From an uncultured Lewinella sp. (GTDB lineage Bacteria > Bacteroidota > Bacteroidia > Chitinophagales > Saprospiraceae): DNA of 41,891 bases. Both the position numbers and the translations under genes were made by a program. The stretch lies in contig CAJXOS010000044.1 of assembly GCA_913057725.1 (NCBI GenBank), positions 1 to 41,891 on the forward strand. The letters are read 5' to 3'. The notes beneath the pieces were generated by a model. That model was given only the letters and a program-made list of their open reading frames with translations. It searched no databases and was not told the DNA's origin. Below are positions 18,018-26,460 of the stretch, piece after piece. Numbering within the stretch: position 1 is the stretch's first letter; the number at the start of each line of letters is the position of its first letter.

Positions 18018-18434
18018 AATTAGCCTTCAATTAGTTGAAAGCTCACTCGCAGGCAAACTGGGGATAAGTTGCGTAGAAAGGGCAATGGACGGAAGCCGGT
18101 TTTAGCCGGCATCGCGGAGAGAAGTTTGGAAATAGTTGCGTCGTCTATAGCAAATGTAACGATCTTCGGCCAACTAGCCTAATGATAATTTGTTAAGGCT
18201 TACAATTTGTCTTCCCCCTGTATTCAAGCTCTTTCTTCAGATTCGCCCCCCTGACTCTGCACAAATGTATCTATTTTTCAAAGCTGTCCCAGCTTTCAAT
18301 TAGGACATTTGGGAAAGGGGAACGACAAAGTAGACATGCACTACCAGAAAGAGCCGTTCGACTCCTGATTCGCTGCCTGCCAATCCTGATTTCGATCACT
18401 TTCACGGAAACTCTTGACGATTAGTAAGCTCATG
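18018..18434. other. Divergent intergenic region without genes
   Basis: Over 400 bp with no credible coding frame or RNA gene. On the minus strand it holds two exact -7 type elements, both TACATTTG (18158-18151 and 18269-18262), either of which could serve the CHU_C gene to the left. Neither has a well-spaced -33 TTG. A small GCCGG-loop-CCGGC hairpin near 18100 would fall in the leader. The right side is taken up by the folD control region. Confidence 0.5.
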
Positions 18435-18469
18435 ATCACCTGTAATCAATGGTGATCGCCTATATTTGC
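18435..18469 (+). promoter_or_regulatory. folD promoter with operator-like dyad
   Basis: TATATTTG at 18462-18469 is an exact -7 consensus 20 nt before the folD ATG, implying a leader of about 14 nt. Immediately upstream is GATCACC-N10-GGTGATC (18435-18441 and 18452-18458), a perfect 7-bp dyad occupying the place of the -33 element. This arrangement suggests control by a dimeric DNA-binding protein; which one is unknown. Confidence 0.5.
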
Positions 18470-18489
18470 ATCTCACTGAAAAATCGGGT

Positions 18490-19408
18490 ATGGTTCTACT
18501 GGATGGAAAGCAACTCGCTCGCGAGATCAAAGCGGAATTAGCACAGCAAACTGCACAGCAAATTGCTAACGGCGGCAAGGTGCCACACTTAGCTGCAATT
18601 CTTGTTGGTGATAATCCAGCAAGTAAGGTATACGTACGCAATAAGGTACGCTCTTGTGAGCAAGTAGGTTTTCATTCGACCCTGATTCGTAAGCCGGCAG
18701 ATATCTCTGAAGATGAGCTGCTTCAGAAAAGATGCTGGCATTAGTGAAGAGGAATTGTTGGCTGTGGTAGAAAAACTAAATCAGGATCCGGATATTGATG
18801 GGTTTATTGTACAGCTTCCATTACCTGATCACCTGGATGAGCATAAAATTACGCTAGCCATTGATCCATCTAAGGATGTAGATGGCTTCCACCCCGTAAA
18901 TATTGGTAGAATGGCACTTGGCTTGCCATGTTATCTGCCAGCCACTCCGTGTGGAATTGTGCAAATGCTTTCGCGCTATGACATCCCTACCTCAGGTAAA
19001 GAAGTGGTGGTTATTGGCCGTTCGAACATCGTTGGTACACCAATAAGTATTCTCTTATCGAGAAAGGACAAAGTTGGTAACGCTACGGTTACGCTTTGCC
19101 ACAGTCGTACCACTGATTTGCTGGAGCATACACGTCGGGCAGATATCATTATTGCTTCGGTTGGGCGCCCAAATACGGTAACTGCTGATATGGTCAAGGA
19201 GGGCGTGGTGATCATCGACGTAGGTATCAATAGAGTCGAGGATTCAGAAGCGGCTAAAGGCTACCGACTAGTTGGTGATGTTGATTTTGAGGGCGTTAGT
19301 GCCAAAGCCAGCTACATCACACCGGTGCCCGGTGGAGTTGGTCAGATGACAGTAGTTTCGCTACTGATGAATACCTTTAGTGCAAGCAAAAGAGAAATCT
19401 ATGGCTAG
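18490..19408 (+). pseudogene. folD: Bifunctional methylene-THF dehydrogenase/cyclohydrolase FolD, interrupted by frameshift
   Basis: The first frame starts at ATG 18490 (MVLLDGKQLA) and carries the active-site region SKVYVRNKVRSCEQVGFHST with the conserved Tyr and Lys. It stops at 18742-18744. The rest is in the next frame from about 18725: DGFIVQLPLPDHL, VDGFHPVNIGRM, PATPCGIVQML, the Rossmann segment VVVIGRSNIVGTP, and the signature YITPVPGGVGQM. The two parts overlap in content: RKPADISEDELL (frame 1) is followed at once by RKDAGISEEELL (frame 2), a 37-nt step. A normal FolD has this segment once, so 37 extra nt shift the frame. All other family regions are present. Known role: one-carbon metabolism, normally important for growth. 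Either the gene is broken, or the join is an assembly or strain-chimera artefact. prmA overlaps its end. Confidence 0.8.
18688..18761 (+). repeat. Two adjacent diverged copies of the same folD segment (37-nt step)
   Basis: Copy 1 (18688-18724) encodes RKPADISEDELL in the first folD frame and copy 2 (18725-18761) encodes RKDAGISEEELL in the second. The protein similarity is high but most codons differ (for example CGT/AGA, TCT/AGT, CTG/TTG), so this is not a fresh tandem duplication of one sequence. Confidence 0.7.
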
Positions 19409-20240
19409 TCCCGCCTATTGGGCCTACCGTTTTCAACTTATTGGTCAGGAAGAACAGCAGGCTTTAGTCCAGTCGTTAGCAGAGGCTATGCCCTTTAACG
19501 GATTTGAGGAAACTCTCGATGAAGTAGTAGCATATGTTGACGCAGGCCTTGTCGATGACCAATTTCAAGCCGATCTCGATAGTCTGATTGCTACAGAAGG
19601 ATTGAACTTCGAGCGGCAATTCATTCCCGGACAAAACTGGAATGCGCAGTGGGAGGCGGCCTTCCAACCCGTGAGAGTTGGTGACTTTGTCGGTGTACGT
19701 GCTGAATTTCATCCCCCTTTTGAAGGAGTGCAATTCGATTTAATGATCCATCCACGTATGGCATTTGGTACTGGCCATCATGCTACCACCTTCCTGATGA
19801 TGGAGCGGATGGAGCAACTAGATATGACTAGAGGCAAGGTATTTGACTATGGTTGTGGTACGGGTATTTTGGCTATTCTAGCCAAGAAACTTGGCGCTAC
19901 TGACATCGATGCAGTGGACATTGAACTTGCCGCAACGGAGAACACGCTCGTAAACATGCAGGCCAATAATGTGGATGGAATCGACATCTACACAGGGACC
20001 CTAGATGTAGTGCCTCCGACCACATATCAGATTATCCTAGCCAATATCAACCGTAACGTAATACTAGCCAGCCTAGAGGCGTTATACCAGCGGATAGAAA
20101 AGGGCGGTGACTTGCTTGTGTCTGGCATCCTCTTGAAAGATCAGCATAAGGTAGAGGAAGCAGCGGCTTTACATGGGTGGCAATTACTAGATTCGCGATC
20201 CAAAGATGGCTGGTTGATGTTTCACTTTAGACGTCCCTAG
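19401..20240 (+). CDS. prmA: Ribosomal protein L11 methyltransferase
   Basis: 279 residues from ATG 19401, which overlaps the folD stop by 8 nt (ATGGCTAG); the frame upstream to 19380 has no ATG. The N-terminal substrate-recognition region (about 1-100) contains NWNAQWEAAFQPVRVGDF. Methyltransferase motifs follow: PRMAFGTGHHATT, the SAM-binding VFDYGCGTGILAILAKKLGA, and LANINRNVI. Known role: trimethylation of ribosomal protein L11 in the cytosol. The overlap indicates translational coupling to folD, which makes the folD frameshift relevant to prmA expression: ribosomes stopping at 18744 would not reach this start. Length is normal for Bacteroidota PrmA. Confidence 0.94.
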   Translation: MASPAYWAYRFQLIGQEEQQALVQSLAEAMPFNGFEETLDEVVAYVDAGLVDDQFQADLDSLIATEGLNFERQFIPGQNWNAQWEAAFQPVRVGDFVGVRAEFHPPFEGVQFDLMIHPRMAFGTGHHATTFLMMERMEQLDMTRGKVFDYGCGTGILAILAKKLGATDIDAVDIELAATENTLVNMQANNVDGIDIYTGTLDVVPPTTYQIILANINRNVILASLEALYQRIEKGGDLLVSGILLKDQHKVEEAAALHGWQLLDSRSKDGWLMFHFRRP

Positions 20241-20300
20241 TTCTTTCCAAAAGACTATTGTCGATCGGGTGTGGCCCGACTGAAAATCTAATTGATCGTT

Positions 20301-23300
20301 ATGCTACGACTGTTACTCGTGACTACCACTATGGTGGTTTTTAGTGGCCTGCTGCAAGCACAAATGGCTGCTGATACATTAACCCCCGCCCAGCTACAGG
20401 CCGATTTTCTTCTAGAGTTGGAGGAGTTGATGACGGAAGGGAAGCCCAAAGAGGTACAAGACACCTATTCTTCTTTTGCCGGCGTTTTTGCTAGCGGTGC
20501 CTTTACGCCCGAGGAGCAGTCTGCTGTCACGAACACCGGGTTGCTTATGCGTAGTCGAAAACTTGGAGCAACTCCCTATTTTCAGGATTACCTACGAACG
20601 ATCATTAAGATCAAAGAAAAAACTGACCAAGCGAGCCAGTTCGCTAACTGGACAAAAGTTCTAGATCAAATCCTGACGACCAAGGAAGGGTTTCGGGTAA
20701 ATAACGTTAGTGAATTTCTACGGTTCTCCGCTGATTTCTACGAGTATCAAGCCATCAAATATTCACCTGCTAGTGTGAGTTGGTTCGCATTCGCCGAGAA
20801 ACATGATTGGACGTTCGACGAGCAACCAATCTTGGAGGTGGAGAACGCTGATCTGACCGCAATGCGGTCAAATGATACCCTTACCATTAATCAGACAAAC
20901 TTTCAGTATCTACCACTTGAGAAACGCATTTCTGGCCAAGGGGGTAAAACCACTTGGGCGCGTACGGATTTAGGAGATAATGTTTATGCGGAGCTGGAGT
21001 CTTATACAGTAGAGACACTGAGAAGCTTGTATGAGGCGGATGAGGCCTACCTGTATTACCCTCAGTATTTTGGAGAAACAAAGGTGAAAGGTACCTTCTC
21101 TGATAAGCTGGTGGCTGATGGTAGTCGTACATCCTATCCGCGCTTTGAATCTACCGATGCCTACCTCGACTTTTCTAGTTTGCGACAGGAGGTAAAACTC
21201 CGCGGTGGTTTCCGACTGCATGGAGCTACTGTTTATGCGACCGGAGGACAAGGCCGCGCCGCTGAACTTCTGGTAGTAGATGAACGCAATCAAACGGAGT
21301 TCAGAGGAACCGGAAACCTGGTAACCATTAAGGACGAAAATCGGATCGTTGGTCAAGGTGTACAGGTCACGGTATACCTGCATAACGATAGTCTTTTCCA
21401 CCCTTCGGTGAATGTTCGTATGAACCTAGACGATTTGAGTGTGGAGCTGTCTCGTGGTAAGAAGGGTACAGATCGCTATCCATTCTTCCACAGTCTTCAT
21501 CAGATGAATATTGATGCGGATTTCTTGAAAGCCTTTCTCCCACAAGATTCCTTAGTTATTGGTCGTCCGACTGCCAGTTTTGTGAATAAGGCGGACGTGA
21601 CGTTCGAGTCTCTAGAGTATTTCGATACGCGGGAATACAGCCGGATCCAGAATATTGCCAACGCGAATCCTTTAGCAATTATGAAGGCTACTGCGGAGCG
21701 TGAGGGGACCAATTTTATGCCCGCTTCACTTTTGGCTAATCGTTTGAACTCGCGCTTTACGGTAGAGAACATCCTTCCAATGATCTATGATTTGGTGAGT
21801 AAAGGCTTTGTAGCCTATGACCCAGAGACGCAGGAAATTGAGATGAAGGAGAAGATTTACCACTACGTAGATGCGGAGGCTGGTAATACAGATTATGACT
21901 ACTTAAGACTAGTATCTCAAACGGATACTGCAAACGCCACGATCAATTTACAAAATGGTTACTCCCTTTTAAACGGAGTGAAGCGGATCGATTTTAGCCG
22001 GGCACAACGGGTTACTGCCTTGCCAGCCGGTAATCAGGCCTTCATGCGAGGCGATCGCAACTTTGATTTTGATGGTGAATTATTTGCGGGATACAGTCAG
22101 CTACAGGGTAAAGACTTCCATTTCGTTTACCAGGATTACAAGGTCGTCCTTGACTCTGTTCGTTACTTCGATCTGTATGTACCCACTGGCAACTTGGACG
22201 AAAACAATCGACCGGAAGCGTTAAGTCTAGCTTCGAGGATTGAACACCTCAATGGGGTGCTGCTTATTGATGCTCCTAATAACAAATCTGGCCGGAAGGA
22301 TATACCTATTTTCCCCTCTCTTCAGAGTAAAGAAAGTAGCTACATTTTCTATGACAACCCGGATACTCGCGGAGGTGTCTACATACGTGATTCGTTCTAT
22401 TTTGAACTAGAACCATTTAGCTTTGATCACCTGGATCGCTACGGTCCGCAAGATGTGCAATTTAAAGGAGCACTACGTAGTAACGGGATGTTCCCTGATA
22501 TTGAAGAGACGGCGCGTATTCAAGAGGACCAATCACTTGGCTTTACCACTGAAACACCGACAGAGGGCTACCCTGCTTATGATGGAAAAGGAACCTATAC
22601 TGGAGAATTGACGCTCACGAATAGCGGTCTCTTAGGTAAAGGGAAACTGGAATATATCCAGGCCGAGGTGAATGCGGAGGACTTTGCATTTATGCCGAAA
22701 CGAGCCACTGCGAGTGCCGATGCCTTTGACTTGGAGGAAGTGCGTGACGGTGAGGTTCCCGTACCCGAGGTACATGGTGAGGCGGTTGACCTTGAATGGC
22801 GTCCCTATAGTGACAGTCTTCTGGTGAAGAGTACCGAAAATGCGCCATTTCAATTGTATCGCGCTGATGACCACCGGTTAAATGGATCGTTGGTATTGAC
22901 GCCAGATGGGCTACGCGGAGCTGGTAAACTCAGCTGGAGCTTAGGTGAGGCCAACTCAAGAATTTTCTCTTTTGGTGCCAATTCTGCTAATGCAGATACC
23001 ATGCAAATCCGAATCAATGCGCTGGAGGTCGATGATCGACTAGCATTGGAGACGGACAATGTGAAAGGCGAAATGGACTTTGATGAGTCGATTGGGCACT
23101 TTGAGGCCAATGATGAAAGTGTGATCACAATGCTCCCTTACAACCAGTACATGACGACCATGAATGAGTTTGATTGGGACATGAAAGGAAATCGTATCAC
23201 ATTCCTAACGGAAGAGGACCAACAAGCCTTGTTTACCTCTATTCACCCTGATCAAGATTCTCTACAGTTTTACGGTAAGGAGGCTACTTATAATCTCCGC

Positions 23301-24905
23301 AATAGCCTGCTTTCCATTGAGGGCGTTGATTATATCGTTGCTTCAGATGCCTTCATTTATCCAGATAGCCAGTACGTTGAAATTGCTCCAAACGCAGAGA
23401 TGGCAGTTCTTGAAAATGCAAGGATCATTGCCGATACAACCAGTAAATACCACGTTATCAACCGTGCAACGGTTCAGATTAAGGGTAGACGAGTATATGA
23501 GGCGAGCGGATTCTATGAGTATAATGTAGGACCGTACGAGCAAGAATTTGAGCTACAGAATATCTCGGGACAACCGATTGGAAAAGGAGCTTATTCTAAG
23601 AAACGTTCAGTAACAAGAGCGGTAGGAGAAATCTCACCATCGGATACTTTCTTCATCGACCATAAGACGCAGTTCCGTGGAGATATTCTCTTGGATGCCG
23701 AAAAGGAAGCCTTGCAGTTTGATGGTTATGCACGTCTGAATGCTGAGAACCTGCCTTATAAGTATTGGTTTACCGTAAACTTTGAAGGAGATAAGAATGA
23801 CTTGGTTATCGATTACGATGTGCCAAAATCATACGATGAAGAGCTCTTGTTCTCAGGCTTGTTCTTGTCGAAGGAGTTTGCCAAGATTTATCCTCGATTA
23901 TTAACGCCATTGCTATTTAGAAAAGACCGCCGCTTGTTGGACGTCTCTACGGGAGTGGTGAAATACTTAGAGGACAAAGATCAGTTTGTTTTTGGTGATT
24001 CGACTGTTGTTCTTGCTGACGGAATTGTTGGCAATAAAATGGTCTTTAAGAACAGTGACGGCAGTGTAGATGCTGAAGGTAAATTTAATCTAGGCTCTGG
24101 CCTGAAATACGTAAGTGTAGATGCAGCTGGTAGGGCCCAGACAGCCTTCCCACCACCAGCACCAGAAGAAGAACCAGAACCGGAAGAGGGCGGTGGTATT
24201 ATGCTTGCTGATGAGCCAATGATGAGTGCCGATCCAGAACCCGAGCCAGAGGAGGAACCAGTGGTGGAAGAAATTCCGGTTACTGCTGAATTTATGTTAG
24301 GTCTGGAAATGCTTATTCCAGAAGGACTAATGAAGATTGTTCACAATGACTTTCTGTCTGCAGGCTTTGAATCACGAGCTATCGGCTATTTGGCTGATAT
24401 TGGCTTCTACCAAAAGACAGTTCGAGAACTATTCCCAGCTAGCAAGGAAAGGGAAGATGCTTTGGCCGGCCTTGGGTTAGGAGTATTGGACGTTGCCAAG
24501 CGGGTAAACACCTATGATTTTCTCTTCAGTAAAATGCCGATGAAATGGCACGGAGACTATCAGTCGTTTGTGAGCACCGAGAAGAACAACGGTCTAATCT
24601 CAATTAATGGTGATCCACTGAACAAGCAAGTAGAGTGCTACGTAGAAATCAAGATGCCTTCTACGAATGATGATGATCGTCTGTACATTTATCTTAAATC
24701 TCCAAGTGGCCTTTATTACTTCTTTGGGTTCAAGCAAGGCATTCTAAGTATTACTTCTAACAATACGGTCTTCATGCAACAGCTTGAAGGTATGAAGGTG
24801 AAAGACTTGGTGATGAAAATGCCAGACGGAGAGACTTTCGAGATTCAACCGGTAGCAGTTAGCTCTGCGAATCTGTTTTTACGTCGTATTCAGGCGGTAC
24901 AGTAA
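20301..24905 (+). CDS. Large exported protein of unknown function (1534-1535 residues)
   Basis: I do not recognise a family with certainty. The start is ATG 20301 (the frame extends only to a TTG at 20292). Residues 1-24 are a signal peptide (LLLVTTTMVVFSGLLQAQ). Residues about 30-220 are helical. About 220-1280 are strongly beta-rich with recurring short patterns of the kind 'GNLVTIKDENRIVGQGVQVTVY' split over strands, suggesting an LptA/OstA-like or AsmA-like stacked beta structure. A Pro/Glu low-complexity linker lies near 1284-1330 (PEEEPEPEEGGG). A C-terminal mixed domain follows (about 1335-1535, ISINGDPLNKQVECYVEIK). There is no CHU_C tail and no obvious barrel end signature. It follows prmA by 60 nt and ends at a strong terminator. 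A role in envelope biogenesis is only a guess from size and fold pattern. Confidence 0.85.
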   Translation: MLRLLLVTTTMVVFSGLLQAQMAADTLTPAQLQADFLLELEELMTEGKPKEVQDTYSSFAGVFASGAFTPEEQSAVTNTGLLMRSRKLGATPYFQDYLRTIIKIKEKTDQASQFANWTKVLDQILTTKEGFRVNNVSEFLRFSADFYEYQAIKYSPASVSWFAFAEKHDWTFDEQPILEVENADLTAMRSNDTLTINQTNFQYLPLEKRISGQGGKTTWARTDLGDNVYAELESYTVETLRSLYEADEAYLYYPQYFGETKVKGTFSDKLVADGSRTSYPRFESTDAYLDFSSLRQEVKLRGGFRLHGATVYATGGQGRAAELLVVDERNQTEFRGTGNLVTIKDENRIVGQGVQVTVYLHNDSLFHPSVNVRMNLDDLSVELSRGKKGTDRYPFFHSLHQMNIDADFLKAFLPQDSLVIGRPTASFVNKADVTFESLEYFDTREYSRIQNIANANPLAIMKATAEREGTNFMPASLLANRLNSRFTVENILPMIYDLVSKGFVAYDPETQEIEMKEKIYHYVDAEAGNTDYDYLRLVSQTDTANATINLQNGYSLLNGVKRIDFSRAQRVTALPAGNQAFMRGDRNFDFDGELFAGYSQLQGKDFHFVYQDYKVVLDSVRYFDLYVPTGNLDENNRPEALSLASRIEHLNGVLLIDAPNNKSGRKDIPIFPSLQSKESSYIFYDNPDTRGGVYIRDSFYFELEPFSFDHLDRYGPQDVQFKGALRSNGMFPDIEETARIQEDQSLGFTTETPTEGYPAYDGKGTYTGELTLTNSGLLGKGKLEYIQAEVNAEDFAFMPKRATASADAFDLEEVRDGEVPVPEVHGEAVDLEWRPYSDSLLVKSTENAPFQLYRADDHRLNGSLVLTPDGLRGAGKLSWSLGEANSRIFSFGANSANADTMQIRINALEVDDRLALETDNVKGEMDFDESIGHFEANDESVITMLPYNQYMTTMNEFDWDMKGNRITFLTEEDQQALFTSIHPDQDSLQFYGKEATYNLRNSLLSIEGVDYIVASDAFIYPDSQYVEIAPNAEMAVLENARIIADTTSKYHVINRATVQIKGRRVYEASGFYEYNVGPYEQEFELQNISGQPIGKGAYSKKRSVTRAVGEISPSDTFFIDHKTQFRGDILLDAEKEALQFDGYARLNAENLPYKYWFTVNFEGDKNDLVIDYDVPKSYDEELLFSGLFLSKEFAKIYPRLLTPLLFRKDRRLLDVSTGVVKYLEDKDQFVFGDSTVVLADGIVGNKMVFKNSDGSVDAEGKFNLGSGLKYVSVDAAGRAQTAFPPPAPEEEPEPEEGGGIMLADEPMMSADPEPEPEEEPVVEEIPVTAEFMLGLEMLIPEGLMKIVHNDFLSAGFESRAIGYLADIGFYQKTVRELFPASKEREDALAGLGLGVLDVAKRVNTYDFLFSKMPMKWHGDYQSFVSTEKNNGLISINGDPLNKQVECYVEIKMPSTNDDDRLYIYLKSPSGLYYFFGFKQGILSITSNNTVFMQQLEGMKVKDLVMKMPDGETFEIQPVAVSSANLFLRRIQAVQ

Positions 24906-24919
24906 TAGCGGGCTTTACC

Positions 24920-24967
24920 AAAAAGAAAATCGGAAGCAGGAATACTCCTACTTCCGATTTTTTATTT
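24920..24967. terminator. Bidirectional rho-independent terminator
   Basis: A 16-bp stem with one C/A mismatch (24926-24941 and 24946-24961, GGAAG/CTTCC core) and loop ATAC. T-run after it on plus, A-run before it for the minus-strand gene. It separates two converging genes. Confidence 0.85.
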
Positions 24968-24978
24968 TTCTACAATTC

Positions 24979-26175
24979 TTAGACTTCAACTAAGTGGTTG
25001 TAGTCGAGAATTCGATCCAGTAAGACAGGCTTCAAAGATTCAGCCGCTTGGAGGATCAAGGCTTCGTTCGCAGGAAACGGAACCGGTGCGTTGCCAATAC
25101 GGCGACGGGTTTCCTGACTCAAGGCACGCTTATCACCACGGAAGGTAGAAGCGTAGTTTTCGAACAGGGCACTCGCTGTCAACGGAGCTGTGCGGATCAT
25201 TCTGCCGGTAGCTAAGTTTCTTACTTCAACCAAACCTTCCACGTTAGCTTCCTTCTGCTGGAGTGTTTCGATTACCCAAGCTTCGATGGTTACATCACGA
25301 GGAACTTTGATGTCATTACCTAATGAATCCTTTGCTACATTTCCGCGCTCATCAAGAACGTACTCGAATCCGTCCTGGATGGTCTTGCTGTCAACGTATT
25401 CTCTTTCTCGTACCACTTCTGGGCTAACCAGAATATCAGTAATGCGAACCTTGATTTCGTAATCGTAGTTGCGGTTACGGTTTGGACGAACGTGGTAGTG
25501 CTGCCAGAAGTTATTCAAGTCAGCTATGTTGATATTGGTCAAGTAGCGATCAAATTCAGCTGGTGTTATTACTGGTGCGTTGTTTTCAACGCGTACCATA
25601 ATATGTGTAATGCCTAGCTCATGAGCTTCCTGCTTAAGCGCAGCAGAATTCTCGTAACGACGGAAGTAACGCTGTGTTTCTTCCAATTCACGATAAGCGG
25701 CTCTAGCTGCAGGCTTATCACCCTGACGTGCTCTTTGTAGCAAGCTTCCAGCCTCAGCATAATGGAAGGCGGCAGCTTTGTCACGACTTTCCTGCTCGAG
25801 GGCATCCACCTCAACGAAACGAAAATCGGCGGTATAACCGTTCTTGTCTGTCAATGGAAGCAAAGGCTGCAATGCCTCCTGACGCTCGCGAATACGGCGT
25901 GTGATGGCATTGATTTGACCCCAATTCTCATCGCGGTTAGAGCGCTTAAGACGCTCAATCTCGCGCATTTCGCGAGCTGTTACTTTGCGGAAAGCTTCTT
26001 CAGCGGCACGAACCAATTTTGGATTCTTACGCTGCTTACCGCTAAGTTTTCTCTGGGCTAGTTCGATGGCGTCATCATAGCGGCCATGGTCAACTAGCTT
26101 CTCGGCGCTTACACAACTTTGCAATGTGAACAAAACCGTGCTTAGCATGAAGATGACTACTGTGATTCGTTTCAT
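24979..26175 (-). CDS. Exported lipoprotein, unknown function
   Basis: 398 residues from ATG 26175. A lipoprotein signal is clear (VLFTLQSC, acylated Cys at residue 21). Residues 25-190 are helical and rich in Arg, Glu and Ala with TPR-like spacing (LVDHGRYDDAIELAQRKL; FHYAEAGSLLQRARQ). Residues about 200-330 read as beta strands (YDYEIKVRITDILVSPEVV). No catalytic motif is evident. I know such proteins only as conserved hypothetical lipoproteins of Bacteroidota. It is monocistronic, with a candidate promoter at 26245-26270 and unusual phased GTTA motifs upstream. It is convergent with the large unknown protein gene. Confidence 0.85.
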   Translation of the reverse strand: MKRITVVIFMLSTVLFTLQSCVSAEKLVDHGRYDDAIELAQRKLSGKQRKNPKLVRAAEEAFRKVTAREMREIERLKRSNRDENWGQINAITRRIRERQEALQPLLPLTDKNGYTADFRFVEVDALEQESRDKAAAFHYAEAGSLLQRARQGDKPAARAAYRELEETQRYFRRYENSAALKQEAHELGITHIMVRVENNAPVITPAEFDRYLTNINIADLNNFWQHYHVRPNRNRNYDYEIKVRITDILVSPEVVREREYVDSKTIQDGFEYVLDERGNVAKDSLGNDIKVPRDVTIEAWVIETLQQKEANVEGLVEVRNLATGRMIRTAPLTASALFENYASTFRGDKRALSQETRRRIGNAPVPFPANEALILQAAESLKPVLLDRILDYNHLVEV

Positions 26176-26244
26176 AAAGCGAAAATTTTGGGCGTTCGGT
26201 AATACTTTTTTGGGGTATAGGAGTCAATGCTCGCTCTCATATAT

Positions 26245-26270
26245 CAAAAGTATGCCCAGGACACCAGCAA
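26245..26270 (-). promoter_or_regulatory. Promoter of the lipoprotein gene at 24979-26175
   Basis: On the minus strand, TACTTTTG (26252-26245) is an exact -7 consensus, preceded 15 nt upstream by TTG (26270-26268), slightly closer than usual. The leader would be about 60 nt. Confidence 0.5.
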
Positions 26271-26285
26271 TGTGCCTATAGAAGC

Positions 26286-26341
26286 GTTAACACAGTTACA
26301 GCCTTGGTTAAAGTGGGTTAAGGGGTGTTAAGGAGACGTTA
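26286..26341. repeat. Six helically phased GTTA motifs
   Basis: GTTA occurs at 26286, 26295, 26307, 26317, 26327 and 26338, steps of 9, 12, 10, 10 and 11 nt (mean 10.4). Three adjacent copies are GTTAA preceded by G-rich bases. The array ends 16 nt upstream of the -33 element of the lipoprotein promoter, so all motifs would face one side of the helix next to RNA polymerase. Confidence 0.6.
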
Positions 26342-26394
26342 GAATGTGAATAATTAGGCACTCTGTTGGAAGGATTTGAGGTTGACAAAGGGCC

Positions 26395-26438
26395 TAAAAG
26401 CAAAATAGGAAGCTAGAATTGACTTCTAACTTCCTATT
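26395..26438 (-). terminator. Rho-independent terminator of the prolyl oligopeptidase gene
   Basis: Arms at 26404-26418 and 26424-26438 pair in 14 of 15 positions (core GGAAG/CTTCC). On the minus strand a T-rich run (TTTTGCTTTT) follows. The stem resembles that at 24926-24961 in core and mismatch position. Confidence 0.75.
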
Positions 26439-26460
26439 CCACTATTTCAGTTTTACCTGA

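Noticed and set aside
20245..20285. Short hairpin TCGGG-TGTGG-CCCGA after prmA
   Set aside because: Only a 5-bp stem with no T-run, so not supported as a terminator.
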